Origin: Luidia sarsii
Lineage: Eukaryota; Echinodermata; Asteroidea; Paxillosida; Luidiidae
DNA length: 64,000 nt
NCBI GenBank assembly: GCA_949987565.1
Contig: OX465111.1
Location: forward strand, 18,934,788-18,998,787
Reading direction: 5' to 3'
The translations under genes and the position numbers were made by a program. Positions within the stretch are counted from its first letter, which is position 1. Each line of letters begins with the position of its first letter. Positions 19,440 to 30,279 of this stretch are shown piece by piece. The notes under the pieces were generated by a model that saw only the letters and a program-made list of their open reading frames with translations, was not told where the DNA came from and did no database searches.

Positions 19440-19660
19440 CAGTCACAAAGTGATCTTCTCACGATTAGGCTTACAGACGGATCCGAGAAGGACGGTGTTA
19501 AAAATAATATCAAGTAAACCATTCTCCTGATGACGGCCAGAGCATACTGGCCGGAACGTCGAGTTACCACTCATGTTCTTTTCAGAACCACACCTCTTCC
19601 TTTAAGAGACCTTATACATGGTGTCACCGCATACCTTCCTATATCAAGTAAACCAGCAAG
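19440..19660 (+). mobile_element. Penelope-like fragment with near-canonical hammerhead core
   Basis: CTC (19524-19526), CTGATGA (19527-19533), a perfect 7-bp stem CGGCCAG/CTGGCCG with a 6-nt loop, GAAC, GTC, GAG. Hammerhead ribozymes are known in the terminal repeats of Penelope-like elements. The following TTACC...TTCTTTTCAGAACC recurs in other copies. Confidence 0.65.
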
Positions 19661-20096
19661 GTGTATTAGGAAGGAAATCAGACGTATATTGTTGGGAAAA
19701 TCATTGATTCGGACCGTCCTTGAAATCCATACTAACAATCAGCTCATTCAAACTCTAATAATTATAGCATATCAATGTTGCCACATTGAAGATGAAGGCG
19801 TCTTGTGACATTTGATTAAAAAACTGCTCTTGAAATTCGAAGCATTTTTTTTGTAAGACGTACAGTGTATCGAGTTTTTCCTCAGTGAGTAATTGAGGAT
19901 AGATGATTTTTAGGAATAAATTTATACTAAGACTTCGTTTATCATGACTGATTTATGCGTGGAGTTCTTATCGTGGATTTATTGGTAGGTATAGCAACTT
20001 AATACCGTGGAAGTCATATTTATTTTCAAGTCAAAAATGACTTCTCCAACTGGAGACAAAGACTGTAATATGTATGCGTTAAGTCATCAAAATGAA

Positions 20097-20455
20097 ATTC
20101 ATTGAGGTTTGGTCTACCCGATGTGATTAACAAGTGCTCTGCTTTGTCCGATGAGTGTTGATCACGTCGAGGGAAGCAAACCTCAATGACGTTTCGATCC
20201 TAGCAGGACCTTTCTCAAAACAGATACATGTACACGAAGCTTCGTGTACATGTATCTGTTTTGTCCTTGTCACTCTGCCTTTGAGAAAGGTCCTGCTAGG
20301 ATCGAAACGTCAGGCCCACTAAATTCTAAGATTTACATTTTGGTAATTTTAGTCAGTAAGCACTCAGTTTGCAACATTTTTGTATATCACCTCAAACCTC
20401 AATGAATTACATTCTCCTCGACGCAAACATCATGTTATATCTGTCATCATCATGA
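20097..20455 (-). mobile_element. SINE family 1, split by a younger insertion
   Basis: Parts at 20097-20189 and 20393-20455 (TCAATGAATTACATTCTCCT), interrupted by the hammerhead-like element at 20190-20392. Confidence 0.65.
20177..20405. mobile_element. Hammerhead-like element, inverted pair, nested in a SINE
   Basis: Element 20190-20392 between copies of CAAACCTCAATGA. The duplicated target is part of the tRNA-derived SINE, so this insertion is younger than that SINE. The centre is a palindrome around GTACACGAAGCTTCGTGTAC. Confidence 0.9.
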
Positions 20456-20579
20456 ATCATTTCAGCCTCTAATTCACCTTCAATTTTCCTTCAACACATC
20501 TTAATACATTTCTCTCGAACGTGGGAAATGTTGTCCGGCTTTCTTCAAGTTCAAACATTAATTCAGTGGAGGGTATTGT

Positions 20580-20890
20580 CAGATAAGGCTTGAAGGATTG
20601 TGTGATGGACTGAAGAATGAGGACAGTTCGCGGTGACACCACTGAAGTCGTCTCTTTCGAGAAGGTGTGCGGGATCGGAAAAGAGACGCTAGCTCAGCGG
20701 TCAGGAGACTGACGACGGGCAGAGTACACACTGCTCGAAACGTTGAGCTACTGGCTCTTCTCAGAGCAGCCGTAACTCGCTCACAAAACAGAGGAGTACC
20801 GCTGAATACGTTCCACAGTACTGAGGTAGGCCGCACTGTAAATCGTCTCTACCACCGGCACAGGCAAGAGAACGCTGATCTTGTTACGAA
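20580..20890 (+). mobile_element. Penelope-like fragment with hammerhead-like core
   Basis: CTGACGA (20709-20715), stem GGGCAG/CTGCTC, GAAAC, GTT. Followed by CTACTGGCTCTTCTCAGAGC as in related copies. Confidence 0.55.
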
Positions 20891-21905
20891 ATAGCATTTC
20901 CAAAACAAGCGAAGTAAGTACAACTTGGTTGTGCAATTCGTACAGTCAGTGCAGTTTGTACAATCAACTTGGGTGCAATCAACTGGTGTATGCAAAGTGA
21001 GAAACTTAATTTTGCCAGCAGAGGATTATTATATTTGTTTGCCTGTCTCTCAGTATAGTAAGGGCTGGTGATTATCTTCATGACGATTGCCTGCCTGGAA
21101 TAACACTGGCAAGAGAACAATCTAATTACGAAGTGCACTTTGTAACAGAAGCGAACTACCTGTATGTATACAACTCGGTATACTGTAGTTCATTGGCACC
21201 GGATTGAAGGCAGCCACACAATGCAATGTGTACTTTGGATGCAATCAACTGGTATATCCAAAGTAAGAAGCTTAATCTACCCAGAAGAGCATTATTATAT
21301 TTTGTTTCCTGTCTCTGATAAGGGTGGCTGATTTTCTTCTGGACGATTTGCGTGGATTTGATTGCCTATAGATTGTTTTATGTAACGTGATACTTTCATC
21401 ATTGAGCAAATGGATCTGGGGAAGATGATTAGTCCTAAATACGTGCCCAGAACCTCGTAACAGTACAGGATGTGACCGCAACGTTATAAAACAAAACGAT
21501 GGGCCTGTAGTACGTCAGACGTGCCGTATGCTATGTAGACTTCTGCATTGAATTTGATATTTTCTCGCTTTTGTATAATATTCTGTCGTTTTCTACCGCC
21601 AGTGGCGCATTTTAATCCGTTTCATAAGTGAAACAAATTACCGTATACAGAAAACCTTTAAAAGTTCATTTGATGCTGGATAGCTACGCCAAAAAGGGTA
21701 TCCGAAATAGCTCAATTCATCATCGAAATGGTTGCAGGTGAAAATTGCCGCTTTTGTCCTCTTTACATCACCAATGGAAAAAGTACCAGTAGCCTTCAAT
21801 TAGTTGTTTTAGGCACATTGTTTGGCCGATGTGCACCTGTCGTCATTCAATAAAAGGAAATGTATTGTTGGGGGGACATTACCGGTATGTCATTGGTCGT
21901 ATAAT
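20890..21905. other. No gene seen
   Basis: Two diverged copies of GTGCAATCAACTGGTATATCC (near 20970 and 21240; a third near 23055) show an old local repeat. Nothing coding. Confidence 0.6.
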
Positions 21906-22453
21906 ATCATGGAGGGATGATATACAAAAATGTTGCAAACTGCTTACTGACTAAAATAACCAAAATGTAAATCTTAAAATGAGTGTACTGGGCATAGAAT
22001 CACTTGGTCACCGTAGTAATGCTGTCCGTCTTAACCGTGAGAAAATGTGGATGAAGCGTCTTCGGACTATTCAACCACATGGTCTCAACATCCAGGAGGG
22101 TAATGACTAACACCATGCAGCTTTCTGATAATCCTTTTTTTGTGTTCAGTCCTTCACACTTCTCTCTTTGATCTTTCCCCCTCTTCTCACTAATCCCTAC
22201 CCTACTCATTGCCCTTCTCTTTGATCTTTCCCCCTCTTCTCACTAATCCCTACCCTACTCCTTGCCCTTCCCTTTGATCTCTCCCTACCAGCTTCACTCT
22301 TTGTCCTTTGTTTCTCATCCGTGTCCTATTCACTCTCTCCCCCTTCCTTCGTGTACATGTATCTGTTTTGTCCTTGTCACTCTGCCTTTGAGAAAGGTCC
22401 TGCTAGGATCGAAACGTCAGGCCCACTAAATTTTAAGATCATGGAGGGATGAT
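21906..22453 (+). mobile_element. Longest hammerhead-like element with target-site duplication
   Basis: Element 21922-22437 between 16-bp copies of ATCATGGAGGGATGAT. Begins ATACAAAAATGTTGCAAACT and ends with a core unit and ACTAAATTTTAAG. The middle holds pyrimidine-rich repeats of TTTGATCTTTCCCCCTCTTC. Confidence 0.92.
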
Positions 22454-23369
22454 TAATAACGCGTGTAATAGCCTACTCCTATCCTCACCATCATTTATCT
22501 ACACTGTCGTAGGACTATAAACAGCCACATAACCTTATGCACGGACGTCAAGGGTAAAACGTTAGAGTTAAAGTTAAACGTTCAAGGGTAAAACGAGAAC
22601 AGTGTGGGTAACTTAAGGTTATTGTCTTGTTTTTACGAAAGAAAAGATTGTCCTAGATTCAAAACAGATGCCAACTCAGTACAAGTTAATGATAATTCTT
22701 TACTAATGATAATACTAATGGTAATACTCTGCCTTTGAGAAAGGTCCTGCTAGGATCGAAACGTCAGACCCACTAAATTTGAGATAATACTAATAATCAG
22801 AAGGATATCTACCTCCGAGAGATTTTGATCCAGTATAGGGAATTTATCATCAGAAGATCGGAGTTCCACTCTGCCAGGTTGATAAAAATGAGTAGAAGTC
22901 GGACAAGTAAGAGGGAGGAAATACCATGTAGACCTAGGGCCTAAGCACTTGTAAGCCACGAGGAGATAATTGAAAACAGAGAAAATGAGTCTCGCAGTTG
23001 CAACTTGTTACCAGGTTGAAGGCAGCCACACGAGGCAATTTGTAAAGTCAACTTGGATGCAATCGACTGGTATAACAAAAAAAAGGAAAAAAAGAAAATC
23101 ATAAATTATATAAAAAAAACCTGATATACACGTAGACTTGAAAGTGTACGCACAACCATATGGTACAACAGTTACTGGAGTTTACACTGTGCGCTGCCAT
23201 TGTAAGGCAGTCCAGCATGACGTCACGTGAAAGAGGTCTTACGGGAGGCGCTCTACCAAAATGACGTCATTAAAAGGTCTACGCTTGACATGACATACGT
23301 GTATTACCGCATGCCTACGTTATCGTGAAATGATTTGCACATAATTATTAGCCTATCTTAGCCTACTTG
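22454..23369. other. No gene seen apart from one short mobile unit
   Basis: AT-rich; only the 63-bp element at 22720-22782 and a GCAATCGACTGGTATAAC remnant are recognisable. Confidence 0.5.
22708..22794 (+). mobile_element. Minimal hammerhead-like element with target-site duplication
   Basis: A 63-bp unit (22720-22782) between copies of GATAATACTAAT. Stem II GGTCCT/AGGATC at 22743-22757, then GAAACGTC. Confidence 0.88.
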
Positions 23370-23485
23370 TCGGTGGATAACCCATCATAAGTTGTGACAG
23401 GGTGCGTATTGTCCGTGCCTTGCTAGTCGGCCTTGCGATTAGTCGTAAGTCACGACGACCGTTGGTGATATCGACCATCCGGGTA
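23370..23485. repeat. CATCGTAAGT foldback repeat, decayed copy 5
   Basis: GGATAACCCATCATAAGTTG and GCGATTAGTCGTAAGTCACG. Confidence 0.55.
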
Positions 23486-23963
23486 TCCGTGTTACACTGA
23501 CGACTAATCAAATCAAAATTTGCGTCCACAGCAACAGGTTTCACGTTTCGCAATGCATAGCAGTTAGCAGGTCTTGTCTCTGTGGTAGTCTTGTATTCGT
23601 TTAGTGTTTTGTAACCTATTGTATTCTAATGTGTATCCTATATGAATTCCTATATTTGTACAAGGGCCCACACTTATAAGCTCTGCTTCTTCGTGGGTGC
23701 CTTCACAGTATATTCTATATTTTATAAACAGAAATGTTTAAGTTTAGAGTGATTCTCTACTGTGAAAATAAATGAATTAATGAATGAATGAATGAAACCT
23801 AAACTGCAGCCGTAGTAAATCCGAATTTGGAATCCAATCGTAGGCCTACAGCAGGCCTTCGAAATGGACCGGTTCTTTAGTGCGCACTGCATGGGATGGG
23901 AGTGCCAAGCCTTTGCGTGATTGGACACAACGTGAGAAGCTCACCTCTCGACCTTTCTACTAA

Positions 23964-24150
23964 ATAACCCTAACGCTTTGCACCTCCCGCACAGGACACA
24001 CACTGTATACCGCAATTTACCACAGTCCATGTATGGGTGCAGGCTCACATACCACAGGATACCACAAAAAACCACACTGTGGTGTGTCGTGGTGTATGGC
24101 CCTTATCCTCCCACAGGAAAAACCATGTGTGGTTAATGTTTCAATGCCAT
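23964..24150. mobile_element. Second copy of the TTAACCCTAAC element, right end lost
   Basis: ATAACCCTAACGCTTTGCAC to GTGTGGTTAATGTTTCAATG; truncated where a hammerhead-like repeat is inserted. Confidence 0.8.
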
Positions 24151-24285
24151 ATAGTGGGCCTGACGTTTCGATCCTATAACAGGACCTTTCTCATCAAAGG
24201 CAGAGATTTGAGATTTTTAAATTTTTAGATTTGCGCTTGCATTTTGGTAATTTTAGAGCAGTTTGCAACATTTCTGTATATCACA
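24150..24285 (-). mobile_element. Hammerhead-like short repeat inserted in a TTAACCCTAAC element
   Basis: Minus-strand core with small insertions, then the family tail ending GTATATCAC. It interrupts the element at 23964. Confidence 0.75.
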
Positions 24286-25148
24286 ATAAGCAAAGTGGCT
24301 TTAAAGCGTAGGTTACTCTGTAGCGTTTCATCACAGACATTTTCATTGCTGGTATTTGCTTATATGCATTGTAATATTTTCCTCTTATTATTCAATTTTT
24401 TTTGTCCTATGCATTCATTAACCCGATGATCAATTAATGATTTATTCAATTTGTGGATCAATACAGCTATAGCCTTATTTCCATATAGTACACCATTGTT
24501 TTTCCACATGCACCTTTTCTTAGAATTGCTAGTACTCACTACTTCCTGAACCTACATGTACAGCCTCAAGCAATTACTTGCAGGCATTGTTTTACATCAG
24601 TGAGGCTGGCCAGTGACCCTGAGTGGGTCAGTGCTCTGTCCAGTGTTGTACTCCTGACTATGAGTCATCGTTCTTTCAGGGAAATTCTACCCTGACTTGT
24701 TTGTTCCTCAACATCGGTTAATTCTTTCTACTAAGACTATTTCTCACTTCTCCTGCTACCTTCAGAGCCACATCACTTTTCCTAGCGCTCCACCTTTCAA
24801 CTGTGGTAGCACAGCTCTGTACAATACACTTGTATATCAATAAAATACCATTATCTCAGCCCAAGTAAATTTAGTGTGTTTATTTCATCCCAACACTAAA
24901 ACTTTACCCTTGATTTAATTTACACCCAACCAACGCTTTGGATCCGTGCCCATAATGTACAGTCGCGGCCCATTTTGGCTTGAAAGCTGATCGATCGCAA
25001 TATTGTTCCTGCACCCGTCGCAGAACCATGCAAGGCTTAACGGCTCATAAAAACCTGTTAACGTTTAACTCTATACAATCACTTGCAAAGAATGACCATG
25101 CCACGTCTTCGTGCACATCAGTTGCTGACGTCTGCCTTTCTCATCCTT
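24286..25148. other. No gene seen
   Basis: No open frame of note. AATAAAATACC near 24840 would suit a polyadenylation signal, but no gene precedes it. Confidence 0.5.
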
Positions 25149-25762
25149 CACTTTATTGCCCTCGGCAAAACAGATCGCTCCGCCGCGGTGCGGGACGTAG
25201 GGGATGTATGGTGGCCCTGAAGGGACACTAATTTTCAAGAATGGTCATCGCACTTTATTGCCCTCGGCAAAACAGATCGCTCCGCCGAGGTGCAGGACGT
25301 AGGGGATGTATGGTGGCCCTGAAGGGACACTAATTTTCAAGAATGGTCATCGCACTTTATTGCCCTCGGCAAAACAGATCGCTCCGCCGAGGTGCAGGAC
25401 GTAGGGGATGTATGGTGGCCCTGAAGGGACGCTAATTTTCAAGAATGGTCATCGCACTTTATTGTCCTCGGCAAAACAGATCGCTCCGCCGAGGTGCAGG
25501 ACGTAGGGGATGTATGGTGGCCCTGAAGGGACACCAATTTTCAAGAATGGTCATCGCACTTTATTGCCCTCGGCAAAACAGATCGCTCCGCCGCGGTGCG
25601 GGACGTAGGGGATGTATGGTGGCCCTGAAGGGACACTAATTTTCAAGAATGGTCATCGCACTTTATTGCCCTCGGCAAAACAGATCGCTCCGCCGCAGTG
25701 CGGGACATAGGGGATGTATGGTTGCCCTGAAGGGACACCAATTTTCAAGAATGGTCATCGTC
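25149..25762 (+). repeat. 102-bp tandem repeat, six units
   Basis: Units start CACTTTATTGCCCTCGGCAA at 25149, 25251, 25353, 25455, 25557 and 25659. The inside has inverted parts CCTCGGC/GCCGAGG. 102 is a multiple of three, so open frames run through it. Confidence 0.96.
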
Positions 25763-26170
25763 ATTATTTTTGTGCACGACTGGTCGTGCAATTTTTCGTC
25801 TGGTCATGAGTGGTGTTTTTACGTCTGGTCGTGAAATTACGTCGTCGCGAATAATTTTTCAGTTCGCTGGGGTGTCCGTTTTGTGGGAGACGGGCATTAT
25901 ATATTCAGTTGCGTAAGGTTTGGGTATCATTCGCTGTCAACGTCGGCTATGCGTTTACGGTCCTTCAGCCTTCAGACGAACTGTTCTTGACCATGGAAGA
26001 CAACCCAAAGCAGTTTTCAATTTAATTTGTCAGCAAGTTTCAATCAACTTATACTAATTATCACCTCTCATGTCATGAATTTCTGACCAGAAGCCAAACA
26101 ATTCACGACTAGTCGTGAAAAAAATGTGTCCCTTCGGGGCCACGGTAGGGATGCAATGCGAGGTAGCTTT
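25763..26170. mobile_element. Region with inverted partner of the 102-bp unit end
   Basis: CACGACTGGTCGTG (about 25777) and CACGACTAGTCGTG (about 26104) are palindromes. GTGTCCCTTCGGGGCCAC (26129) is the inverse of GTGGCCCTGAAGGGACAC in each unit. This suggests one foldback element spanning about 25.1-26.2 kb. Confidence 0.45.
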
Positions 26171-26682
26171 GCTAACTCTCTGTCAGCGGCGCGTGTAGCA
26201 AGCAATTTGGCCGGTGATCTCTCCGTGTGTCTCTGCGTATTGCACCGCGTCGCATCGATCATGGCCTGAGATTGATGTCCGTAAACATGCAGCAGTGCAC
26301 GGGACTCAGTGGCGACTGTCGGTAGGACGATTTCGACTGCAGACGAGCCGACGAACACACACAGTAGTCGGGTAATCATGCTCAAGTACCGACGGAGGAA
26401 CAGATTCTGCGTTCTCAATCGTGGACTCTACAACAGACCCCAACGGCATTTCTGATGAAATGCTGCAACCAAAGTGCCGATTTTGGATGGATCACGAGTT
26501 GAAACGATTACAGAAAACGCGCTCAAGATAATTATGCTTCTCCGCACGTTTCCCCATAAACGAGCCTCTAATATGAGCGTGATTGACAATCAGTTTGAGC
26601 GGGGAATAGGCCCAAGTGGTACAACCAAACGCGCATTGGACGTCGTTGAAATGGCTGTGATTATTTTTTACATTAGTTTCAG

Positions 26683-26906
26683 CACGGGTTCCTGTTCACA
26701 CGAGGCGAAAGTGATGGAGTAGACGCTGTTCAATCAAGCATTCGCGCAACAGGCTTGTTCGACATCGAGCGCACAACGCGTCCTCTCTATATCCATCCAG
26801 GCCGTCGTTGCTTTTCTGGACCACAAAAACCAAAAACAGACCTGGATGACCGTGTCGTCAAGCTTCTACTTCCAGTCAGTTCCAGCCACAAACGATCGAC
26901 TAGATG
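26683..26906 (+). CDS. Possible isolated exon, unrecognised
   Basis: An acceptor (pyrimidine-rich tract then TTTCAG at 26677-26682) and a donor (ATG then GTAAGC, GT at 26907) bracket 224 nt with one open frame of 74 codons, starting HGFLFTRGESDGVDAVQSS and including RPLYIHPGRRCFSGPQ. I do not recognise the peptide and find no partner exon with confidence. It could be a 5' exon of the receptor gene 1.7 kb downstream, a transposon remnant, or chance. Confidence 0.25.
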
Positions 26907-27509
26907 GTAAGCGTATGATTGTCAATTTGTCATTATGTTTTGATTTCTGAAATTAGCATTCTGCTCATAATTGGATTGTAACGGTATACTAGCCTGAAAT
27001 AGGATTGGCTGGGATGTATAGTTGCAGTCGATTTCGTGGGAGCAGTGGACGCCACGTACCAGGCCTGCAGACATAAAGTCATTGCGCTAATTGGGAAAAT
27101 GCAGTATAGACCTAAGCGTTACATGTATATACATGTAAATGTCATGTCAATGCGGCAGGGTTTATAGGTGTATGGTAGAAAGTATTACAGGCAAGGACAG
27201 TTTGTTCTGAAACTGATATCTTGGTCATCCGCAAGGGATTTGCTGATTGATCAATAAAAGGTGCACATGCTATCTATTTCATGGCAACATTTTTTAATAG
27301 AAACAGATGAAGACGGATGGATGCCTTGTGATCATAATTTATGTAAATTTGCATTAGATTTGATTAACCTATAGAGCCTGATTCTAAATCATTTATTATT
27401 CATGATTTAGAAGACATGATACACCGTCGCTGAAGAAGCTGTTGTCGAGGTGTGGGCAAGGTGTTCACCCCGCTTTTTATACCATTCAGAAACAAAATTG
27501 AACGGCACC

Positions 27510-27890
27510 TTTAAAGCCCCTGCACAACATTGGTCGAGGTCAAAGAATAGCATCCATATGTTGTCTGATCCAACATATGCATGAAATAGCACACCTGTGA
27601 ACATTTCAGCTCAATCCGCCAACACAGTCTCGAGATGGGTAGTGTAACCGACTGACTTATGCCCGGTTAAATTGACCAGCAGTCGATTTCATCAAACCCA
27701 TCGTAACTTACGATCAATCGCAAGTCAATGAGCGATGCACAGAAACCATACGGTGTATCACAACTAACGATGGGTTATCCATCGTAAATTGAGTTACGAT
27801 GCATTACCATCTTCAAACTGTATAAGTTTCATGTAAATCTGTGAACATTTTCTGGTTTTTTTATCTTACCAATGTTGTGTAACTTTGGTA
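27510..27890. mobile_element. MITE, TTAAAGCCCC variant, with a nested insertion
   Basis: Begins TTTAAAGCCCCTGCACAACA and ends near TTACCAATGTTGTGTAAC. Interrupted at about 27640-27810 by the CATCGTAAGT foldback repeat. Confidence 0.75.
27665..27812. repeat. CATCGTAAGT foldback repeat, copy 6, nested in a MITE
   Basis: CATCGTAACTTACGATCAAT, GCGATGCACAGAAACCATAC and GGGTTATCCATCGTAAATTG. Confidence 0.75.
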
Positions 27891-28105
27891 CGATTTTTTT
27901 TAAATTGGCAAAAAGTCGCGCTGGCGGAGTACGTATTTTTATAGGAACGTCACTGAGACGTAATTCTATTGAGAAAGGAGAAACCGGTGGTGGATCCCTC
28001 CCACGGGTCTAATCGCTGGAAGACCAATTGGTGGTCGACCTGGCTACTTCATCTAGGCCTATACAATTAATTAAATCCCTACCCCGATGTAATCACCAAG
28101 ATGAC

Positions 28106-28160
28106 GGGGGAGGGAGGGAGGGAGGGAGGGAGGGAGGGAGGGAGGAGGGGGGAAGGTCGC
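28106..28160 (+). repeat. GGGA tetranucleotide array
   Basis: About 11 units of GGGA then GGAGGGGGGAAGG, upstream of the receptor gene. Confidence 0.95.
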
Positions 28161-28615
28161 TCCGAATCCAGGTTGTTTCGAAGGATATGCATTATTTATT
28201 AATGAAAGCAATGCGTGTATACGGCAGTATCTTTCCTCTATCCCTCACATCCCTCCCTGGCGGGCTCTTGAAGATGATTAATTCTACCAGATTTCGCTCT
28301 GACCGTCAGTACAGCCTATACTGAACAGCTGCGCCGTAGATTACGATCTTTACTGTGAGCGAGGAAAGATTTCACAAGTTCCGAACTCAATCTTCGAAAG
28401 GGGAACAAAAAGAAAAGAAAAGGGGAAACTCTCTTGAAATTGGCTAGACATCGGGTAGTTGGAGGGATGTACAGGATTTTCTTTTTTGCATAATCTTCCT
28501 GTGGTTTATTTCTCTTCTTTTTTTCCATGCGGGCATTTGACTTTATTTCAGACGCTATAGACCAGTCGAGTTCGAATGGCTTGCTGATGTCTGAACGTGT
28601 ACGTAAGACATCAAG

Positions 28616-29779
28616 ATGGCATCGCACGGTGATGTCTACGCCAACTCTACTTTGGACTTCTCGAGTCCGCTAGCGACGGCGGAGACGGAGGCTGTGGCGG
28701 AGCTGGGAGGCACGGGTGTGGTGGCCGTGGTACTTCGGAGCATCTTCATTCTGCTGGACGTTGCCTGCACGATTTCGGGCAACGTCCTGTCCACCGCGGT
28801 CATCGCTCGGACCTCGGAGTTTTCCGACAGCGTTCGGGTTCTCATGACGTCCCTATGCATGGCCGACCTGGGCGTGGGTGTGACGCTCCTCTCCTCCCTC
28901 GTCTCCTCGCCGGCCGACGGGTGGGTACTGGGGGACGCCTGGTGCAAAGTCACGGCCGGCCTGCTGGCCGTCTGCCTCAGCATGTCCGTCTTCTCCCTGC
29001 TCGGCGTCAGCGTGGACAGACTGGTCGCGGTGCGCTGGCCGCTCAGGCACCCGCTGCTGATCACGGGGCGGAGGGTTCGCGTCGCCTGCGTGGCTCTCTG
29101 GCTGACCAGCGCCCTCACGGCGGTCGGCAACGTCTTCATGCATCTGGACAGCGCCGTTTACATCCGGCAGGCGGCCATATGCTACCTGGACTACGCGCCG
29201 TCGGCCACGGAAATCCCCTACGAGATGTTCACCGCCATCGTCCTGTGCGTGATTCCGCTCGTCGTCATCGTGGCCATCTACACCAATCTGCTCCTCATAA
29301 GCGCCGAGCACAAGCGGCGGCAGCGGGGCGCCACCGTGCAGCCGTGCCGCGCCAGCGTAAACACGGGAGAAGCCTCTCGCACCGGAAGAGACGCCGGGGA
29401 CGTCGCCGCCAATCCCAGCACCAGCAGAGAGAGCGCCCGCAACGGGAAGGCCCTCCGCATGTTCATGGTGGTGACCCTGGGATTCGCCGCCTGCTGGGTG
29501 CCCCACTTCACCATGCGGCTCTACGGGACCCTCTCCCAAAGCCGCCTGCCGGAGTCGCTGCTCTTCCTCTACGCCTGGCTGCCCATGTCCAACAGCTTCT
29601 GGAACGTCATCATCTACACCTTGATGAACGGCTCCTTCAGGAGGGAGGTGAGGAAGCTCCTCGGGCGAAGGTTGACCCGTGCCGGTGCCACGGTTGATCC
29701 TCGGGCTACGGCCGATCGGAGTCTCGGAGATCCGAGGGGTTGTGGCGCACACGGACTCTCAACATTTTCCCACGCCTGA
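28616..29779 (+). CDS. Intronless rhodopsin-family (class A) G-protein-coupled receptor, orphan
   Basis: A single open frame of 387 residues with a strong start context (A at -3, G at +4). Seven hydrophobic segments with landmarks: N1.50 (56), D2.50 (84), C3.25 (110) with a partner Cys in loop 2 (189), DRL in place of DRY (134-136), W4.50 (162), P5.50 (214), CWVP in TM6 (293-296) and NVIIY in place of NPxxY in TM7 (330-334). One N-glycosylation site (NST) near residue 10. A long Ser/Arg/Gly-rich third intracellular loop and a short tail with basic residues. Position 3.32 is Leu, not Asp, so it is unlikely to be an amine receptor. I cannot name a ligand. A plausible acceptor (TTATTTCAG, ending near 28552) lies upstream, so a 5' non-coding exon is likely. 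The coding part is far more GC-rich than its flanks. Invertebrate deuterostomes often have large sets of intronless receptors. Confidence 0.9.
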   Translation: MASHGDVYANSTLDFSSPLATAETEAVAELGGTGVVAVVLRSIFILLDVACTISGNVLSTAVIARTSEFSDSVRVLMTSLCMADLGVGVTLLSSLVSSPADGWVLGDAWCKVTAGLLAVCLSMSVFSLLGVSVDRLVAVRWPLRHPLLITGRRVRVACVALWLTSALTAVGNVFMHLDSAVYIRQAAICYLDYAPSATEIPYEMFTAIVLCVIPLVVIVAIYTNLLLISAEHKRRQRGATVQPCRASVNTGEASRTGRDAGDVAANPSTSRESARNGKALRMFMVVTLGFAACWVPHFTMRLYGTLSQSRLPESLLFLYAWLPMSNSFWNVIIYTLMNGSFRREVRKLLGRRLTRAGATVDPRATADRSLGDPRGCGAHGLSTFSHA

Positions 29780-29961
29780 AGATTGTAATCTTGATACACA
29801 TTGCACTAGGCCCCCAAAAACCATAATCATAGTGCATAGTACATGAGATGAACGGTCGGCACAGTGCAGCTATACACTCTGCTGCATGGTGTTCGGTAAA
29901 ACTGTTTGGCCAACTCTGTCTTGGTCAGGTTTTACGTTGAAAGTTTGTTGAAAAATTGTCT

Positions 29962-30279
29962 TTAATGCCCCTACACAACATTGGTAAGATCGAAAAACAG
30001 AAATGTTCACAGATTTACAGTTTGTAGACGGTTATAGTAGAAACCTCTCACTGAAATATTTCTGCCTAAAATGTTGTATTTTGGGAGAAATCTAAACAGT
30101 ACGGCGTTGAATGGTGCATTTTCGCGAAACAAAATAATGAAGCGGTTTTCACGATTTTCTCGAGACTCGGTTGGCGGATTGAGCTGAAATTTTCACAGGT
30201 GTGCTATTTCATGCATATGGATCAGACAACGTATGGATGCTATTCTTTGACCTCGACCAATGTTGTGTAGGGGCTTTAA
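29962..30279. mobile_element. MITE, TTAAAGCCCC variant
   Basis: TTTAATGCCCCTACACAACA to TGTTGTGTAGGGGCTTTAA, just downstream of the receptor gene. Confidence 0.85.

Noticed and set aside
28853..29752. 299-codon open frame antisense to the receptor
   Set aside because: Shadow of the GC-rich receptor gene; the sense frame has all receptor motifs.
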